Counted from the stretch's first letter, positions 9,561-18,857 are shown. The stretch: 64,000 nucleotides of DNA from Glaciecola sp947496235 (GCF_050306235.1 NZ_JBLWFH010000004.1:62001-126000), one strand, 5' to 3'. Notes: generated from the sequence alone by a model not told the origin. A program made the numbers and translations.

Positions 9561-9635
9561 TGAAAGTTTTATGCCCCAATTAAATCTTCGAACTGCTAAG
9601 GCCTGAATATTTTACAGCCTCAAACAAAACGCCAG

Positions 9636-9665
9636 ATTATAAACGTAATCCAGCTATTTAACCAA
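9636..9665 (-). promoter_or_regulatory. Candidate sigma-70 promoter for the ribF-ileS-lspA-fkpB-ispH operon
   Basis: On the minus strand a perfect TATAAT (9636-9641) follows a weak TTGGTT (9660-9665) with an 18-base spacer. The bases downstream of the -10 (CTGGCG) are the same as those downstream of the tig -10 in this window. The weak -35 keeps this tentative. Confidence 0.4.
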
Positions 9666-9747
9666 GGGTTTAAGGGGAAATTTGTCCCTCAAATAGTAGT
9701 CAAGCAGCCTTTATCTCTGCCAAGGATTAAAGGAGGGCTAAGCAGCA

Positions 9748-11316
9748 TCAGTTATTGGCGCTCTGATTACGCATTAAGTGCCAAGGTTTTATTCCTAAAA
9801 TCAATAGGGAAATCAAATAAGCAACAACTCCCAAGCCTATGGCAACAGAGAGATTTTCAACCCTTTGTACAAAGGTTAACAACGCCCAATCAATACGAGC
9901 ATTCCACCACAACACCAGCGCACTCATTATCACTGTTGCAAAAGCCACCTTGACAATAAAAACCCAAGTCGATTTTGAAATAGTATAAACACCTAATTTA
10001 TTCAGTCGTAAATACAACAATAATGCGTTTAATGAGCCTGAAATTGCAGTTGCCATAGCTAAACCGACGTAGCCAAAAGGAACAGCGAGAATAAGATTAA
10101 ATACCATATTGACGACCATGGTAATAATTCCATATTTTACTGGGGTCTTTGTATCTTGGCGGCTATAAAAAGCCGGCGCGAATATTTTAACCAGCATAAA
10201 GCTATAGAGCCCACATCCATAAGCCATAAGACTGAAAGTAGCCATACTGGCATCTGAAACTTCAAAAGCGCCTCTTTGGAATATGACCAATAACAATGGA
10301 AACGCGAGAACACATAGGCCTGCAGCGGCAGGAATTCCGAGCAAAGAAATGAACTTTAGCGCCCAGTCCATTGTGGAGGAAAAGGTTTTGGCATCATTTT
10401 GCACGTGATTTTTTGCCAGCGAAGGTAAAATCACCGTCGCTATTGCAATCCCAAACAGTCCCAGCGGAAATTCTAATAGCCGATCTGAATAATATAACCA
10501 ACTGATAGATCCTGTGACTAAAAAACTCGCAATTAAGGTATCCAACAAAAGGTTTATTTGACTTACCGACACACCAAAGAGTGCTGGTATCATCAGCTTT
10601 CTAACTTTGGTAACGTAGTTATCACTCCAGCCCCATTTTGGTCGAACGAGCATTCCACTTCTGTATAAGAAAGGAATTTGAAATGAGAGTTGAACGACAC
10701 CTCCCACAAATACTCCCCAAGCTAGTGCGAATGCTGGCTCTTCCACATAAGGTGTTATCGCATAAGCACACCCAATAATAGATACATTCAACAGAACAGG
10801 GGTGAATGAGGAAACAGCAAATTTATTCAGCGTATTTAATATCGCCCCAGCAAAGCCTGTCAGCGAAATAAATAATATGTAAGGAAAGGTGATTTTTAAC
10901 AGGGTTGCAGCGAGAACAAACTTTTCACCGTCTGGTTCATCGTTATAATAATCTAGAAACCAACCAAAACCGAAAAGTGCGGTAATAACTGGCGATAACA
11001 CTACCCCTATAATAGCGGTGAAAAAAAGAATAATCCCCAAGGTTCCTGAGACTTTAGCGACAAACTCTTTTTGCCTTTTTTCGTCTTCATTTTCCACTAC
11101 TTCGGTCAAAACAGGGATAAAGGCCTGCGCAAAAGCACCTTCAGCAAATAAACGACGTAAAAAATTAGGAATTTTATTGGCAAAAAAGAACACATCAGCA
11201 GCAGCTTCAGCGCCAACGATTTTAGCTACCACGACATCTCTAACAAGACCAAGGACGCGAGATAATAGCGTCATGGTACTGACAATTAAGCCAGCACGAA
11301 ATAATTTTTTAGCCAC
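9748..11316 (-). CDS. murJ: Lipid II flippase MurJ
   Basis: A 522-residue polytopic inner-membrane protein (about 14 transmembrane helices) of the MVF/MOP superfamily that flips lipid II for peptidoglycan synthesis. Diagnostic early motifs are LSRVLGLVRD, FFFANKIPNFLRRLFAEGAF and FIPVL. Length matches MurJ (about 510-525). It lies upstream of ribF, as in many gammaproteobacteria, and downstream of a CBS-domain gene on the same strand (26-base gap). Confidence 0.95.
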   Translation of the reverse strand: MAKKLFRAGLIVSTMTLLSRVLGLVRDVVVAKIVGAEAAADVFFFANKIPNFLRRLFAEGAFAQAFIPVLTEVVENEDEKRQKEFVAKVSGTLGIILFFTAIIGVVLSPVITALFGFGWFLDYYNDEPDGEKFVLAATLLKITFPYILFISLTGFAGAILNTLNKFAVSSFTPVLLNVSIIGCAYAITPYVEEPAFALAWGVFVGGVVQLSFQIPFLYRSGMLVRPKWGWSDNYVTKVRKLMIPALFGVSVSQINLLLDTLIASFLVTGSISWLYYSDRLLEFPLGLFGIAIATVILPSLAKNHVQNDAKTFSSTMDWALKFISLLGIPAAAGLCVLAFPLLLVIFQRGAFEVSDASMATFSLMAYGCGLYSFMLVKIFAPAFYSRQDTKTPVKYGIITMVVNMVFNLILAVPFGYVGLAMATAISGSLNALLLYLRLNKLGVYTISKSTWVFIVKVAFATVIMSALVLWWNARIDWALLTFVQRVENLSVAIGLGVVAYLISLLILGIKPWHLMRNQSANN

Positions 11317-11342
11317 TCAACTTCCTTATTTTATCGTTCTTA

Positions 11343-11765
11343 TTATTGAGATAGTAAATGTGCTGAAAGTTTAACAAAATCGGACGACGTTAAGATACCC
11401 ACTAGCTTTTGTTCTGCATTAAAGACAACCACGCAGCCATGTTTGTTCTTGATAAAATAGTTTGCTACTTCCGCTAATGATTGATCAGTTGAGACAGTTT
11501 CAAAATCTTCTATCCATATTTCGCTAACGGAGGTTTGCATTTCCTGCTTTAATAGCTCATCAGCACCATGCTCTGTTAAAATTTTAATAACTCTGCTCAT
11601 CATTGCTTTTTGAGTTACCAACCCTAGCATTTTTTGATTGTCATCATCCATGACTGGAATATGGCGAATTCCCTTCTTACTAATCAAATCATGGGCATTT
11701 TTCATAGTGTGATGGGGTTTTAAGGTAACCAGACTTTGCGTCATAAGTTCTGCTACAGTTCGCAT
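11343..11765 (-). CDS. CBS-domain protein
   Basis: A 140-residue protein that is essentially one pair of CBS motifs: MTQSLVTLKPHHTMKNAHDL...GIRHIPVMDDD and the second repeat VSTDQSLAEVANYFI...GCVVVFNAEQKLVGILT. Tandem CBS units bind adenine nucleotides and sense energy state; nothing here shows a catalytic partner domain. The ATG at 11765 has an excellent GGAGGG ribosome site 5-10 bases upstream; a longer open frame upstream overlaps rpsT and is not credible. It is divergent from rpsT and co-directional with murJ. Its specific role is unknown. Confidence 0.85.
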   Translation of the reverse strand: MRTVAELMTQSLVTLKPHHTMKNAHDLISKKGIRHIPVMDDDNQKMLGLVTQKAMMSRVIKILTEHGADELLKQEMQTSVSEIWIEDFETVSTDQSLAEVANYFIKNKHGCVVVFNAEQKLVGILTSSDFVKLSAHLLSQ

Positions 11766-11853
11766 TTTAACCCTCCAAAACGATAAAATTGCATTGTAGG
11801 GAATAAATCTTTTGGAATAAACCGATTTTTTTACATTAAATGCACTGATACAT

Positions 11854-11882
11854 TTGACATCTAGCTTCAGAACTAAGATAAT
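11854..11882 (+). promoter_or_regulatory. rpsT promoter with stringent-type discriminator
   Basis: TTGACA (11854-11859), a 17-base spacer and GATAAT (11877-11882) make a near-consensus sigma-70 promoter. The following bases CTGCGCCC are GC-rich, the discriminator type linked to ppGpp/DksA control of ribosomal genes. It lies about 45 bases upstream of the rpsT start. Confidence 0.75.
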
Positions 11883-11927
11883 CTGCGCCCTTAATTTTAC
11901 ATAGAACAAATTTTTTAGGAGTACACC

Positions 11928-12191
11928 TTGGCTAACATTAAGTCTGCTAAGAAACGTGCGATTCAAGCGGAAAAGCGCCGTAAGCACAATGCAAGCCGTC
12001 GTTCAATGACGCGTACTTGCATAAAGAAAGTGGTTGCCGCTATTGATGCTGGTGACAAAGAAGCTGCTCAAAATGCATTTGCAGCTGCAGTACCTGTTTT
12101 AGATAGAATGGCGACTAAAGGTCTAATTCATAAAAACAAAGCTGCACGTCACAAGTCACGTTTAAATGCACAAATAAAAGCGATTGCTTAA
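11928..12191 (+). CDS. rpsT: 30S ribosomal protein S20
   Basis: An 87-residue, Lys/Arg-rich S20 starting MANIKSAKKR, binding 16S rRNA in the small subunit. The start codon is TTG, preceded by AGGAG about 6 bases upstream. E. coli rpsT also uses UUG, and there the rare start is needed for feedback control of its own translation; the same feature here suggests conserved autoregulation. It has its own strong promoter and a strong terminator, so it forms a single-gene unit divergent from the CBS gene. Confidence 0.97.
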   Translation: MANIKSAKKRAIQAEKRRKHNASRRSMTRTCIKKVVAAIDAGDKEAAQNAFAAAVPVLDRMATKGLIHKNKAARHKSRLNAQIKAIA

Positions 12192-12227
12192 GCTTTAGCT
12201 AGAACGCGTTTTTACTGCAAGAATTTG

Positions 12228-12262
12228 AAAAGCCGGTTAATATTTTATATTGACCGGCTTTT
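12228..12262 (+). terminator. Rho-independent terminator of rpsT
   Basis: AAAAGCCGGT / ACCGGCTTTT arms enclose further AT-rich pairing (TTAATA/TATTGA with one wobble) and end in a T run. It lies 37 bases after the rpsT stop. Confidence 0.85.
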
Positions 12263-12329
12263 TAGTATTTCAATCCAACTTTTTGGCAAATTCGTATATT
12301 CACAAAGAACAGAAATCTAAAAGACTAAA

Positions 12330-12497
12330 ATGCTTAAATTTTTATTTTTAATACCTGTGATACTGTATTTTGCTTGGTACATGTATCTGCGAAACAATGA
12401 CTATACGATTCAACAGGGTAAACAGGGCTTTATTTACATCACTGTTTTATCTGGGGTGATATTTTTGTTTTTTGCCGTTACTGCAGTCTTTTTCTAA
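12330..12497 (+). CDS. Small predicted two-helix membrane protein
   Basis: A 55-residue frame, ATG to TAA, with two hydrophobic segments (about 4-19 and 35-54) around a short polar turn (RNNDYTIQQGKQG). The ribosome site is weak. It sits between the rpsT terminator and the convergent end of ppiD. The composition is strongly membrane-like rather than random, but I do not recognise a family and expression is unproven. Confidence 0.5.
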   Translation: MLKFLFLIPVILYFAWYMYLRNNDYTIQQGKQGFIYITVLSGVIFLFFAVTAVFF

Positions 12498-12521
12498 AAA
12501 AAACGCCGCTTTAAGCGACGT
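12496..12521 (-). terminator. Rho-independent terminator of ppiD (possibly bidirectional)
   Basis: On the minus strand ACGTCGCT-TAA-AGCGGCGT (one G-U pair) is followed by a run of eight T. It lies 25 bases past the ppiD stop. On the plus strand the same hairpin has one mismatch and could also end the small membrane gene, whose stop lies in the A run. Confidence 0.8.
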
Positions 12522-12545
12522 CTTTTTATAGCTACTTTGACAATA

Positions 12546-14423
12546 CTAATTTGTGATACTTATATCCGCATCAGCTTTTAATGCTTCAACGAAATTTTCA
12601 AAGGTGCGTTGAGCTTGTTGGCTAGCATAACGTCCCTTGTATTGTGTGATTTCTTCTTCAGTTAACGCTTCCACCGGATTGATCTTATCAAGTTTAATCA
12701 CGCCGACGTTTCCATTATTCAGGTTTACAACCGCACTCTTGTTACCTTCAATAGTGGAAAGCGCAAATAATGCTTCAGTAACATTTCTAGATACTTCTGC
12801 GTTATTTCTAGCTAATCCAGGAAGGACTTTCCATGATAAGGATTTTTCTGCCAACAAATCATCAGCATTGTCATTTTCCATCAAGCTATTTTGGACTTCC
12901 TGTGCCCACTGATATGCAGCTTGTTGTGCTTTCTCGTTTGTCAAACCAATACGAATATCAGCACTCACTTCATCTAATGACATAGTTCTTTGAGGCTGAT
13001 GCTCAACAACTCTTACAACCATTACTTCGTTTTCGCTAATGGAAAGTAATTCACTGTTAACCTTATCTTCAGTTAATTCCGGTGAAAACGCAACATTTTC
13101 TACTTGAGGGAAATTAACAGAAGCCGGAAGGTTATTTTTGCCAAACAAATTGGTTTCTAAAACAGGTCGATCTATTAGCTCAGCTATTGGCGCTAAATCA
13201 TCTGAAGATTCAAACGCAATTCGCTCTATCTCAGACTGTAAGGCATAAAATTCTTCTATTGCCTTATCGCGTTTTAAATCAGTAAAGATTTGCTCTCGAA
13301 CTTGTTCTAGAGGATCAGTTTCAAGCGGTTGATACGAGGTCATTTGAATAATGTGATATCCGAATTCAGTTTCTACAATACCGCTGTAATCGCCCTCAGC
13401 TTCTAATGCAAATACAGCTTCCATAAAGGAATCTTCATAGTCACCTTCCTCTACAACGCCAAGTAAACCACCTTCTTCAGCGCTAACAAAATCGTCTGAC
13501 AGCTCTTCAGCAAGAGTGGCAAAATCTTCACCATTGTTGAGTCTTTCAAGAGCAGCTTCTGCGCGACTTTGGGCATCTTCGCTAGTTTCAAATAGTATAT
13601 GAGCGACAGCTCTTTCTTCTGGTGTTTGGAAATAGCCGATATTCTCTTGGTAGTAAGCTTGAATTTCGTCTTCACTCACCTCTACTCGTGGAAGCAAGTT
13701 ATCAACAGAAAGACTGATAAAGGCTAGCCTTACTTTTTCTTCAGTATCGTATTGCGAAATATTAGCATCATAATAAGCCTGAATTTCTTCGTCAGTGACA
13801 GTGACTTCATCAATGTAATTGCTTGATGATACTTCTATATAACTGGCATCTCTTGTTTGCTTTTGAAGTTTTAATAAATCTTCAACCGCCTTATTGATAC
13901 TTATAGTAGATCCGTTTATCGCTTGTCTTAATTGACTGCGCGTCAATTGGACTCGCATGTATTCAGCAAACTCGCTTGGTGTATAACCCGCGCGCTGAAT
14001 AGACATTTGATAGGACTCATTTGAAAACTGCCCCGCGATTTGGAATTCAGGCATCTGAACAATGGCTTCTTTTATTTGCTCATCACTTACTCTCAGACCC
14101 AATTCTTTTGCTTTTTGTGCAATTAGTGCATCAGCAATTAAACGGTCGAGTATGCCAGCTCGAAAATCAGCTAGATATTGTTCGTTTGCAAACAAACTGG
14201 AAACAGCTTCGCCAAAGCGTCTTTCCATAGCTATGCGTTCATTTTGCATTGCAATTTCTAAGCTGTTTAAAGAAATTTCTTCTTCATTTACTACCGCAAT
14301 TGCAGTTGACGCACTAGAGTTAAGATATCCACCAACTCCTGTAAATACAAAGCTTACGACGATCAATGCGACTATAGCAATCGCCCAAGGTCCGTTTAAG
14401 CCTTCTCTAATTCTTTCTAACAT
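12546..14423 (-). CDS. ppiD: Periplasmic folding chaperone / parvulin-type isomerase PpiD
   Basis: A 625-residue protein (E. coli PpiD: 623) anchored by one N-terminal helix (about 12-31) with the bulk in the periplasm. It has a SurA-N-like chaperone region, then a parvulin domain around 268-365 (VAHILFETSEDA ... EEGGLLG ... GYHIIQMTSYQP), then a long C-terminal chaperone part. PpiD associates with SecYEG and assists proteins leaving the translocon. It follows hupB and lon as in E. coli. A terminator separates it from hupB, so it likely has its own promoter in the roughly 100 bases upstream of 14423. Confidence 0.95.
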   Translation of the reverse strand: MLERIREGLNGPWAIAIVALIVVSFVFTGVGGYLNSSASTAIAVVNEEEISLNSLEIAMQNERIAMERRFGEAVSSLFANEQYLADFRAGILDRLIADALIAQKAKELGLRVSDEQIKEAIVQMPEFQIAGQFSNESYQMSIQRAGYTPSEFAEYMRVQLTRSQLRQAINGSTISINKAVEDLLKLQKQTRDASYIEVSSSNYIDEVTVTDEEIQAYYDANISQYDTEEKVRLAFISLSVDNLLPRVEVSEDEIQAYYQENIGYFQTPEERAVAHILFETSEDAQSRAEAALERLNNGEDFATLAEELSDDFVSAEEGGLLGVVEEGDYEDSFMEAVFALEAEGDYSGIVETEFGYHIIQMTSYQPLETDPLEQVREQIFTDLKRDKAIEEFYALQSEIERIAFESSDDLAPIAELIDRPVLETNLFGKNNLPASVNFPQVENVAFSPELTEDKVNSELLSISENEVMVVRVVEHQPQRTMSLDEVSADIRIGLTNEKAQQAAYQWAQEVQNSLMENDNADDLLAEKSLSWKVLPGLARNNAEVSRNVTEALFALSTIEGNKSAVVNLNNGNVGVIKLDKINPVEALTEEEITQYKGRYASQQAQRTFENFVEALKADADISITN

Positions 14424-14519
14424 AGTTCAGAACTACCTTTCTATTGATTCTTTACAATCCACCGAATGGATTATACCGCGAGATATATGTTGAGGCGAGA
14501 AATATAGGGGTTTAAAACC

Positions 14520-14551
14520 AAAAAGGCGACAGTTTTTGCTGTCGCCTTTTT
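14520..14551 (-). terminator. Rho-independent terminator of hupB
   Basis: A perfect GC-rich stem GGCGACAG / CTGTCGCC with a 6-base loop, flanked by A5 and T5 tracts, 16 bases beyond the hupB stop. The symmetric A/T flanks would let it work on either strand. Confidence 0.9.
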
Positions 14552-14567
14552 GAAAAAACAAAAATGC

Positions 14568-14840
14568 TTAGTTACAAGCGTCTTTAAGCGCTTTACCAGC
14601 TTTAAAAGATGGTACTTTAGCAGCTGAAATTTGGATAGTTGCGCCAGTTTGTGGGTTACGGCCCGTACGAGCAGCACGCTCACGTACGCTGAAAGTACCG
14701 AAACCAACTAAAACAACTTGATCACCGTCTTTAAGTGCTTCTGTTACAGAATCAGTTAGTGCGTCTAGCGCTCTGCCTGCTGCTGCTTTAGAAATGTCCG
14801 CACCCGCTGCGATTTTATCAATAAGTTGAGACTTGTTCAC
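14568..14840 (-). CDS. hupB: DNA-binding protein HU-beta
   Basis: A 90-residue histone-like protein, the same length as E. coli HupB. The sequence NKSQLIDKIAAGADISKAAA and the DNA-arm motif ARTGRNPQTG are diagnostic. HU bends DNA and compacts the nucleoid. The start is a GTG at 14840 with AAGGGG upstream; frames reaching 14912 add residues not found in HU. It lies between lon and ppiD with its own terminator. The upstream intergenic stretch holds an AGAGCC/GGCTCT hairpin (14965-14987) without a T run. Confidence 0.97.
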   Translation of the reverse strand: MNKSQLIDKIAAGADISKAAAGRALDALTDSVTEALKDGDQVVLVGFGTFSVRERAARTGRNPQTGATIQISAAKVPSFKAGKALKDACN

Positions 14841-15116
14841 AATATGATCCCCTTCATTGTTATTATATTGCTTATTTAAAAAAAAATTATTGTTAAGTCG
14901 CAGCACAATCACGAACAGTTTATCAACTGCCTACGACTTTACACTGTTAGTATTCTTATGGCTCAGAGCCTTATTAAATCAGGCTCTCAGCTCCACCCCG
15001 TTAAGGTAGCACAACTGCCGACGATGTGAATACCTAAAACGTAAAAAAGTTAAAAAAAAACGTCTTTTTGTATATAAACTTTACTAAACAGGTTAATTTT
15101 TAACCGCTAAATCTGA

Positions 15117-17462
15117 TTAGGATGCAGATTTAAAGGCCTCAACTGGATTTTCCAATGCAATATCCAGCACTTCATCTATCCATTTTACCGGATGAATATT
15201 AAGATCACCTTTGACGTTGTCTGGAATCTCTTCCAAATCTCGCTCATTCTCATGAGGAATAATCACAGTCTTAATTCCTCCTCTATGGGCAGCCAGTAAT
15301 TTTTCTTTTAAACCACCAATTGCCAGAACTTCTCCACGTAAAGTGATTTCCCCTGTCATGGCGACATCGCATCGAACAGGGTTTCCAGTCAAGGATGAAA
15401 CCAAAGCTGTACACATGCCAATACCAGCACTAGGACCATCTTTTGGTGTTGCTCCTTCAGGTACGTGAATATGGATATCACGTTTTTCATAAAAGTCTGA
15501 ATTTATTCTGAGCTTTTCAGCACGTGAACGAACCACTGTCATAGCTGCTTTAATTGACTCTTGCATAACATCACCTAAAGAGCCTGTTGCTGTGGTTTTA
15601 CCTTTGCCAGGCACCGAAGTTGTCTCTATGGTAAGGAGATCGCCACCTACCTGAGTCCAAGCTAAGCCAGTTACTTGACCAATCTGATTATTCTTATCCG
15701 CTTTACCATAATCGAATCTTTGCACCCCAAGATATTCTTTTAGATTATCTTGATTAACAACCACAGGTTTTTTCGACTTTTTCAATAAAATATTTTTTAC
15801 TGCTTTGCGACAAATTTTGGAAATCTCTCGTTCTAGATTACGCACACCAGCTTCTCTAGTGTAATACCTTATTGCGCCGATAATTGCAGACTCTTCAATT
15901 TTCAACTCTTTGTCTTTAAGACCATTACGCGCCATTTGTTTTGAAATAAGATGACGTTTGGCAATATTGAGTTTTTCATCTTCGGTATAACCAGACAATC
16001 GAATGACTTCCATGCGATCCAATAAAGGTCCAGGAATATTCATACTGTTTGAAGTTGCCACGAACATAACGTCAGACAAGTCATAATCCACTTCAAGGTA
16101 ATGATCACTAAACGATGAATTTTGTTCTGGATCTAATACCTCTAATAGCGCCGAAGATGGATCCCCGCGCATGTCAGAACTCATTTTGTCGATTTCATCT
16201 AATAAAAACAGAGGATTTTTAACGCCCACTTTGGACATTTTTTGGATTAATTTACCCGGTAATGATCCTATATAAGTTCGTCTGTGACCTCGAATCTCAG
16301 CTTCGTCTCTAACGCCACCCAAGGCCATACGAACATATTTACGTCCAGTCGCCTTCGCGACAGACTGACCTAAAGAAGTTTTACCTACCCCTGGAGGACC
16401 AACCAAACACAAAATGGGTCCTTTGAGCTTTTTCACTCGTTGTTGAACCGCAAGGTATTCAAGTATGCGCTCTTTAACTTTTTCTAACCCATAATGGTCA
16501 TTATCTAGAACTTCTTCAGCTTTAACCAAGTCACGTTTTACTGCGCTTCGCTTATGCCAAGGAACAGATACCAACCAATCAATATACGAACGTACGACTG
16601 TTGCTTCAGCCGACATTGGCGACATCATTTTCAATTTATTGAGTTCTGCATGCGCCTTCTCCAAAGCTTCTTTAGGCATACGTGCTTCTTCAATTTTTTT
16701 ACTTAATGCTTCAAATTCGTCCGGCGCATCGTCTAATTCGCCAAGCTCTTTTTGAATCGCTTTCATCTGTTCATTCAGATAATATTCGCGCTGGCTTTTT
16801 TCCATTTGTTTTTTAACGCGGGTACGAATTTTCTTTTCAACCTGCAATAAGTCAATTTCACCTTCCATCAGCGCCATCAAGAACTCGATTCGCTCATTGA
16901 CACTTTTCATTTCAAGTACTTTTTGCTTCTCGGAAAGTTTCAATGGCATGTGAGCGGCCATGGTATCAGCTAAGCGGGCAGCATCTTCAATACCATTTAA
17001 CGAAGTTAATACTTCAGGTGGAATTTTCTTATTTAGCTTTACGTAGCCTTCAAATTGAGAGACAGCTGAGCGAATCAATACTTCTTGTTCGGATTCTTCG
17101 ATTTCTTCGTCTTCAATTAAACTAATATCAGCAACGAAAAACGGATCGATTTCAGTAAATTCTTGGATACTCGCTCTTACAGTCCCTTCAACCAATACTT
17201 TCACGGTACCATCGGGCAATTTAAGTAGTTGTAATATGGTTGCCACAGTTCCTATGGAAAAAACATCTGATGTTTCAGGATCATCTACACTGGCCTCTTT
17301 TTGTGCGACCAAAAATACTTTTTTGTCCTGATCCATCGCTGCTTCTAAGCATTGAATCGACTTTTCTCTTCCCACGAAAAGTGGAATTACCATGTGTGGA
17401 TAAACTACGACGTCTCGCAACGCCAAAACAGGCATGTTTGTGAGCAAGTTTTTCTCGGCCAT
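15117..17462 (-). CDS. lon: ATP-dependent protease Lon
   Basis: A 781-residue cytoplasmic AAA+ serine protease (E. coli: 784) that degrades misfolded and regulatory proteins. It has the N-terminal substrate domain, a central ATPase with Walker A GPPGVGKT and DEIDKM, and the C-terminal protease with the S678/K721 dyad (DGPSAG and GGLKEK). It follows clpX after a terminator and has its own sigma-32-like promoter. A GGTTAA/TTAACC hairpin at 15091-15105 just past the stop is followed only by a weak T stretch. Confidence 0.98.
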   Translation of the reverse strand: MAEKNLLTNMPVLALRDVVVYPHMVIPLFVGREKSIQCLEAAMDQDKKVFLVAQKEASVDDPETSDVFSIGTVATILQLLKLPDGTVKVLVEGTVRASIQEFTEIDPFFVADISLIEDEEIEESEQEVLIRSAVSQFEGYVKLNKKIPPEVLTSLNGIEDAARLADTMAAHMPLKLSEKQKVLEMKSVNERIEFLMALMEGEIDLLQVEKKIRTRVKKQMEKSQREYYLNEQMKAIQKELGELDDAPDEFEALSKKIEEARMPKEALEKAHAELNKLKMMSPMSAEATVVRSYIDWLVSVPWHKRSAVKRDLVKAEEVLDNDHYGLEKVKERILEYLAVQQRVKKLKGPILCLVGPPGVGKTSLGQSVAKATGRKYVRMALGGVRDEAEIRGHRRTYIGSLPGKLIQKMSKVGVKNPLFLLDEIDKMSSDMRGDPSSALLEVLDPEQNSSFSDHYLEVDYDLSDVMFVATSNSMNIPGPLLDRMEVIRLSGYTEDEKLNIAKRHLISKQMARNGLKDKELKIEESAIIGAIRYYTREAGVRNLEREISKICRKAVKNILLKKSKKPVVVNQDNLKEYLGVQRFDYGKADKNNQIGQVTGLAWTQVGGDLLTIETTSVPGKGKTTATGSLGDVMQESIKAAMTVVRSRAEKLRINSDFYEKRDIHIHVPEGATPKDGPSAGIGMCTALVSSLTGNPVRCDVAMTGEITLRGEVLAIGGLKEKLLAAHRGGIKTVIIPHENERDLEEIPDNVKGDLNIHPVKWIDEVLDIALENPVEAFKSAS

Positions 17463-17492
17463 TATTCTCTCTTATCTCTCATTTTGTCTTTT

Positions 17493-17522
17493 TATATGGG
17501 GACGGGAAAACAAAGTTCAAAG
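17493..17522 (-). promoter_or_regulatory. Sigma-32 (heat-shock) promoter of lon
   Basis: On the minus strand, CTTTGAAC (17515-17522) is followed after 13 bases by CCCCATATA (17493-17501), about 30 bases before the lon ATG. The -10 equals the sigma-32 consensus CCCCATnTA and spacing fits, as at E. coli lon. Confidence 0.8.
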
Positions 17523-17532
17523 TAGTAAAGCG

Positions 17533-17563
17533 AAAAAAAGGGTCATGTTTGACCCTTTTTTTT
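17533..17563 (-). terminator. Rho-independent terminator after clpX
   Basis: GGGTCA-TGTT-TGACCC stem flanked by seven A and eight T, 17 bases beyond the clpX stop. It isolates lon, whose heat-shock promoter begins just downstream. Confidence 0.88.
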
Positions 17564-17579
17564 ATTTTAGACGATCGCG

Positions 17580-18857
17580 TCACTCAGACGCTGCTTTTTT
17601 CTCGCTTCCACTCTCGTATATAAGGATAGGTTTAGACTCACCCTTGATGACAGTTTCATCAATGACAACCTTAGCAACTTCTTTGTTTGAAGGTAATTCA
17701 TACATAGTATCAAGTAATACACCTTCTACAATAGAGCGCAGTCCTCTCGCACCGGTTTTACGATGCATAGCCTTTCTAGCTATAGCTTGAAGTGCGTCTT
17801 CTCTAAATTCTAGTTCAACATCTTCTAGTGAGAATAGCGCCGCAAACTGTTTAGTAATGGCATTTTTTGGCTCAGTTAAAATCTGAATTAATGCATCTTC
17901 ACTTAACTCTTCCAAACTAGTGACTACAGGTAAACGGCCAATGAATTCGGGAATCAAACCATATTTAACCAGATCTTCTGGCTCCACTTCTTTAAACAAA
18001 GTAGAAAGGTTTTTCTTCTCTTCAGCTGTTTTCACTTCGGCACCAAAGCCTATACCAGCACTTTTAGCAGAACGTTGCTCGATGATCTTATCCAGCCCCG
18101 CAAAAGCACCACCACAAATAAATAGAATCTTACTGGTATCTACTTGCAAAAACTCTTGCTGCGGATGCTTACGTCCACCTTGAGGAGGCACCGAAGCGAT
18201 AGTACCTTCAACCAATTTAAGTAGTGCTTGTTGCACACCTTCCCCCGACACATCGCGGGTAATCGATGGATTGTCTGACTTTCTCGAAATTTTATCGATT
18301 TCGTCTATGTAAACAATGCCGCGCTGTGCTTTTTCCGGGTCATAATCACATTTCTGCAAAAGTTTCTGAATGATGTTTTCTACATCTTCGCCCACATACC
18401 CGGCTTCCGTAAGAGTAGTCGCATCAGCCATTGTAAATGGCACATCCAGAAATCGAGCTAAGGTTTCTGCAAGTAAGGTTTTACCACTACCTGTAGGCCC
18501 AATTAACAAGATATTACTTTTACCGAGTTCAACGCCATTATGTACGTCTCCATTTCGGAGGCGCTTATAATGGTTGTATACAGCAACCGATAACACTTTT
18601 TTCGCGTGTTCTTGACCAATGACGTAATCGTCTAGATGGTTATGAATTTCATTTGGTGTAGGCAAAGCGTCAACCTTGCCCTTAGGCGAAATTTCTTTTA
18701 TTTCTTCACGAATAATGTCGTTACATAATTCAACGCACTCATCGCAAATAAATACTGAAGGACCCGCAATCAGCTTTCTCACTTCATGCTGGCTCTTACC
18801 ACAGAAAGAACAATATAATAATTTATTGCTACTGTCCTTGGTATGATCATCACTCAT
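17580..18857 (-). CDS. clpX: ATP-dependent Clp protease ATP-binding subunit ClpX
   Basis: A 425-residue AAA+ unfoldase that feeds substrates to ClpP. The N-terminal zinc domain has C16, C19, C38 and C41. Walker A is GPTGSGKT at 120-127, Walker B is IVYIDEIDKI, and the ClpP-docking IGF loop appears as SAGIGFGAEV. It starts 29 bases after the clpP stop, so clpP-clpX is one operon as in most bacteria. Confidence 0.98.
   Translation of the reverse strand: MSDDHTKDSSNKLLYCSFCGKSQHEVRKLIAGPSVFICDECVELCNDIIREEIKEISPKGKVDALPTPNEIHNHLDDYVIGQEHAKKVLSVAVYNHYKRLRNGDVHNGVELGKSNILLIGPTGSGKTLLAETLARFLDVPFTMADATTLTEAGYVGEDVENIIQKLLQKCDYDPEKAQRGIVYIDEIDKISRKSDNPSITRDVSGEGVQQALLKLVEGTIASVPPQGGRKHPQQEFLQVDTSKILFICGGAFAGLDKIIEQRSAKSAGIGFGAEVKTAEEKKNLSTLFKEVEPEDLVKYGLIPEFIGRLPVVTSLEELSEDALIQILTEPKNAITKQFAALFSLEDVELEFREDALQAIARKAMHRKTGARGLRSIVEGVLLDTMYELPSNKEVAKVVIDETVIKGESKPILIYESGSEKKAASE

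Noticed and set aside
11766..11987. N-terminal extension of the CBS gene into rpsT
   Set aside because: The extension overlaps rpsT on the other strand, and a strong GGAGGG ribosome site marks the internal ATG at 11765.
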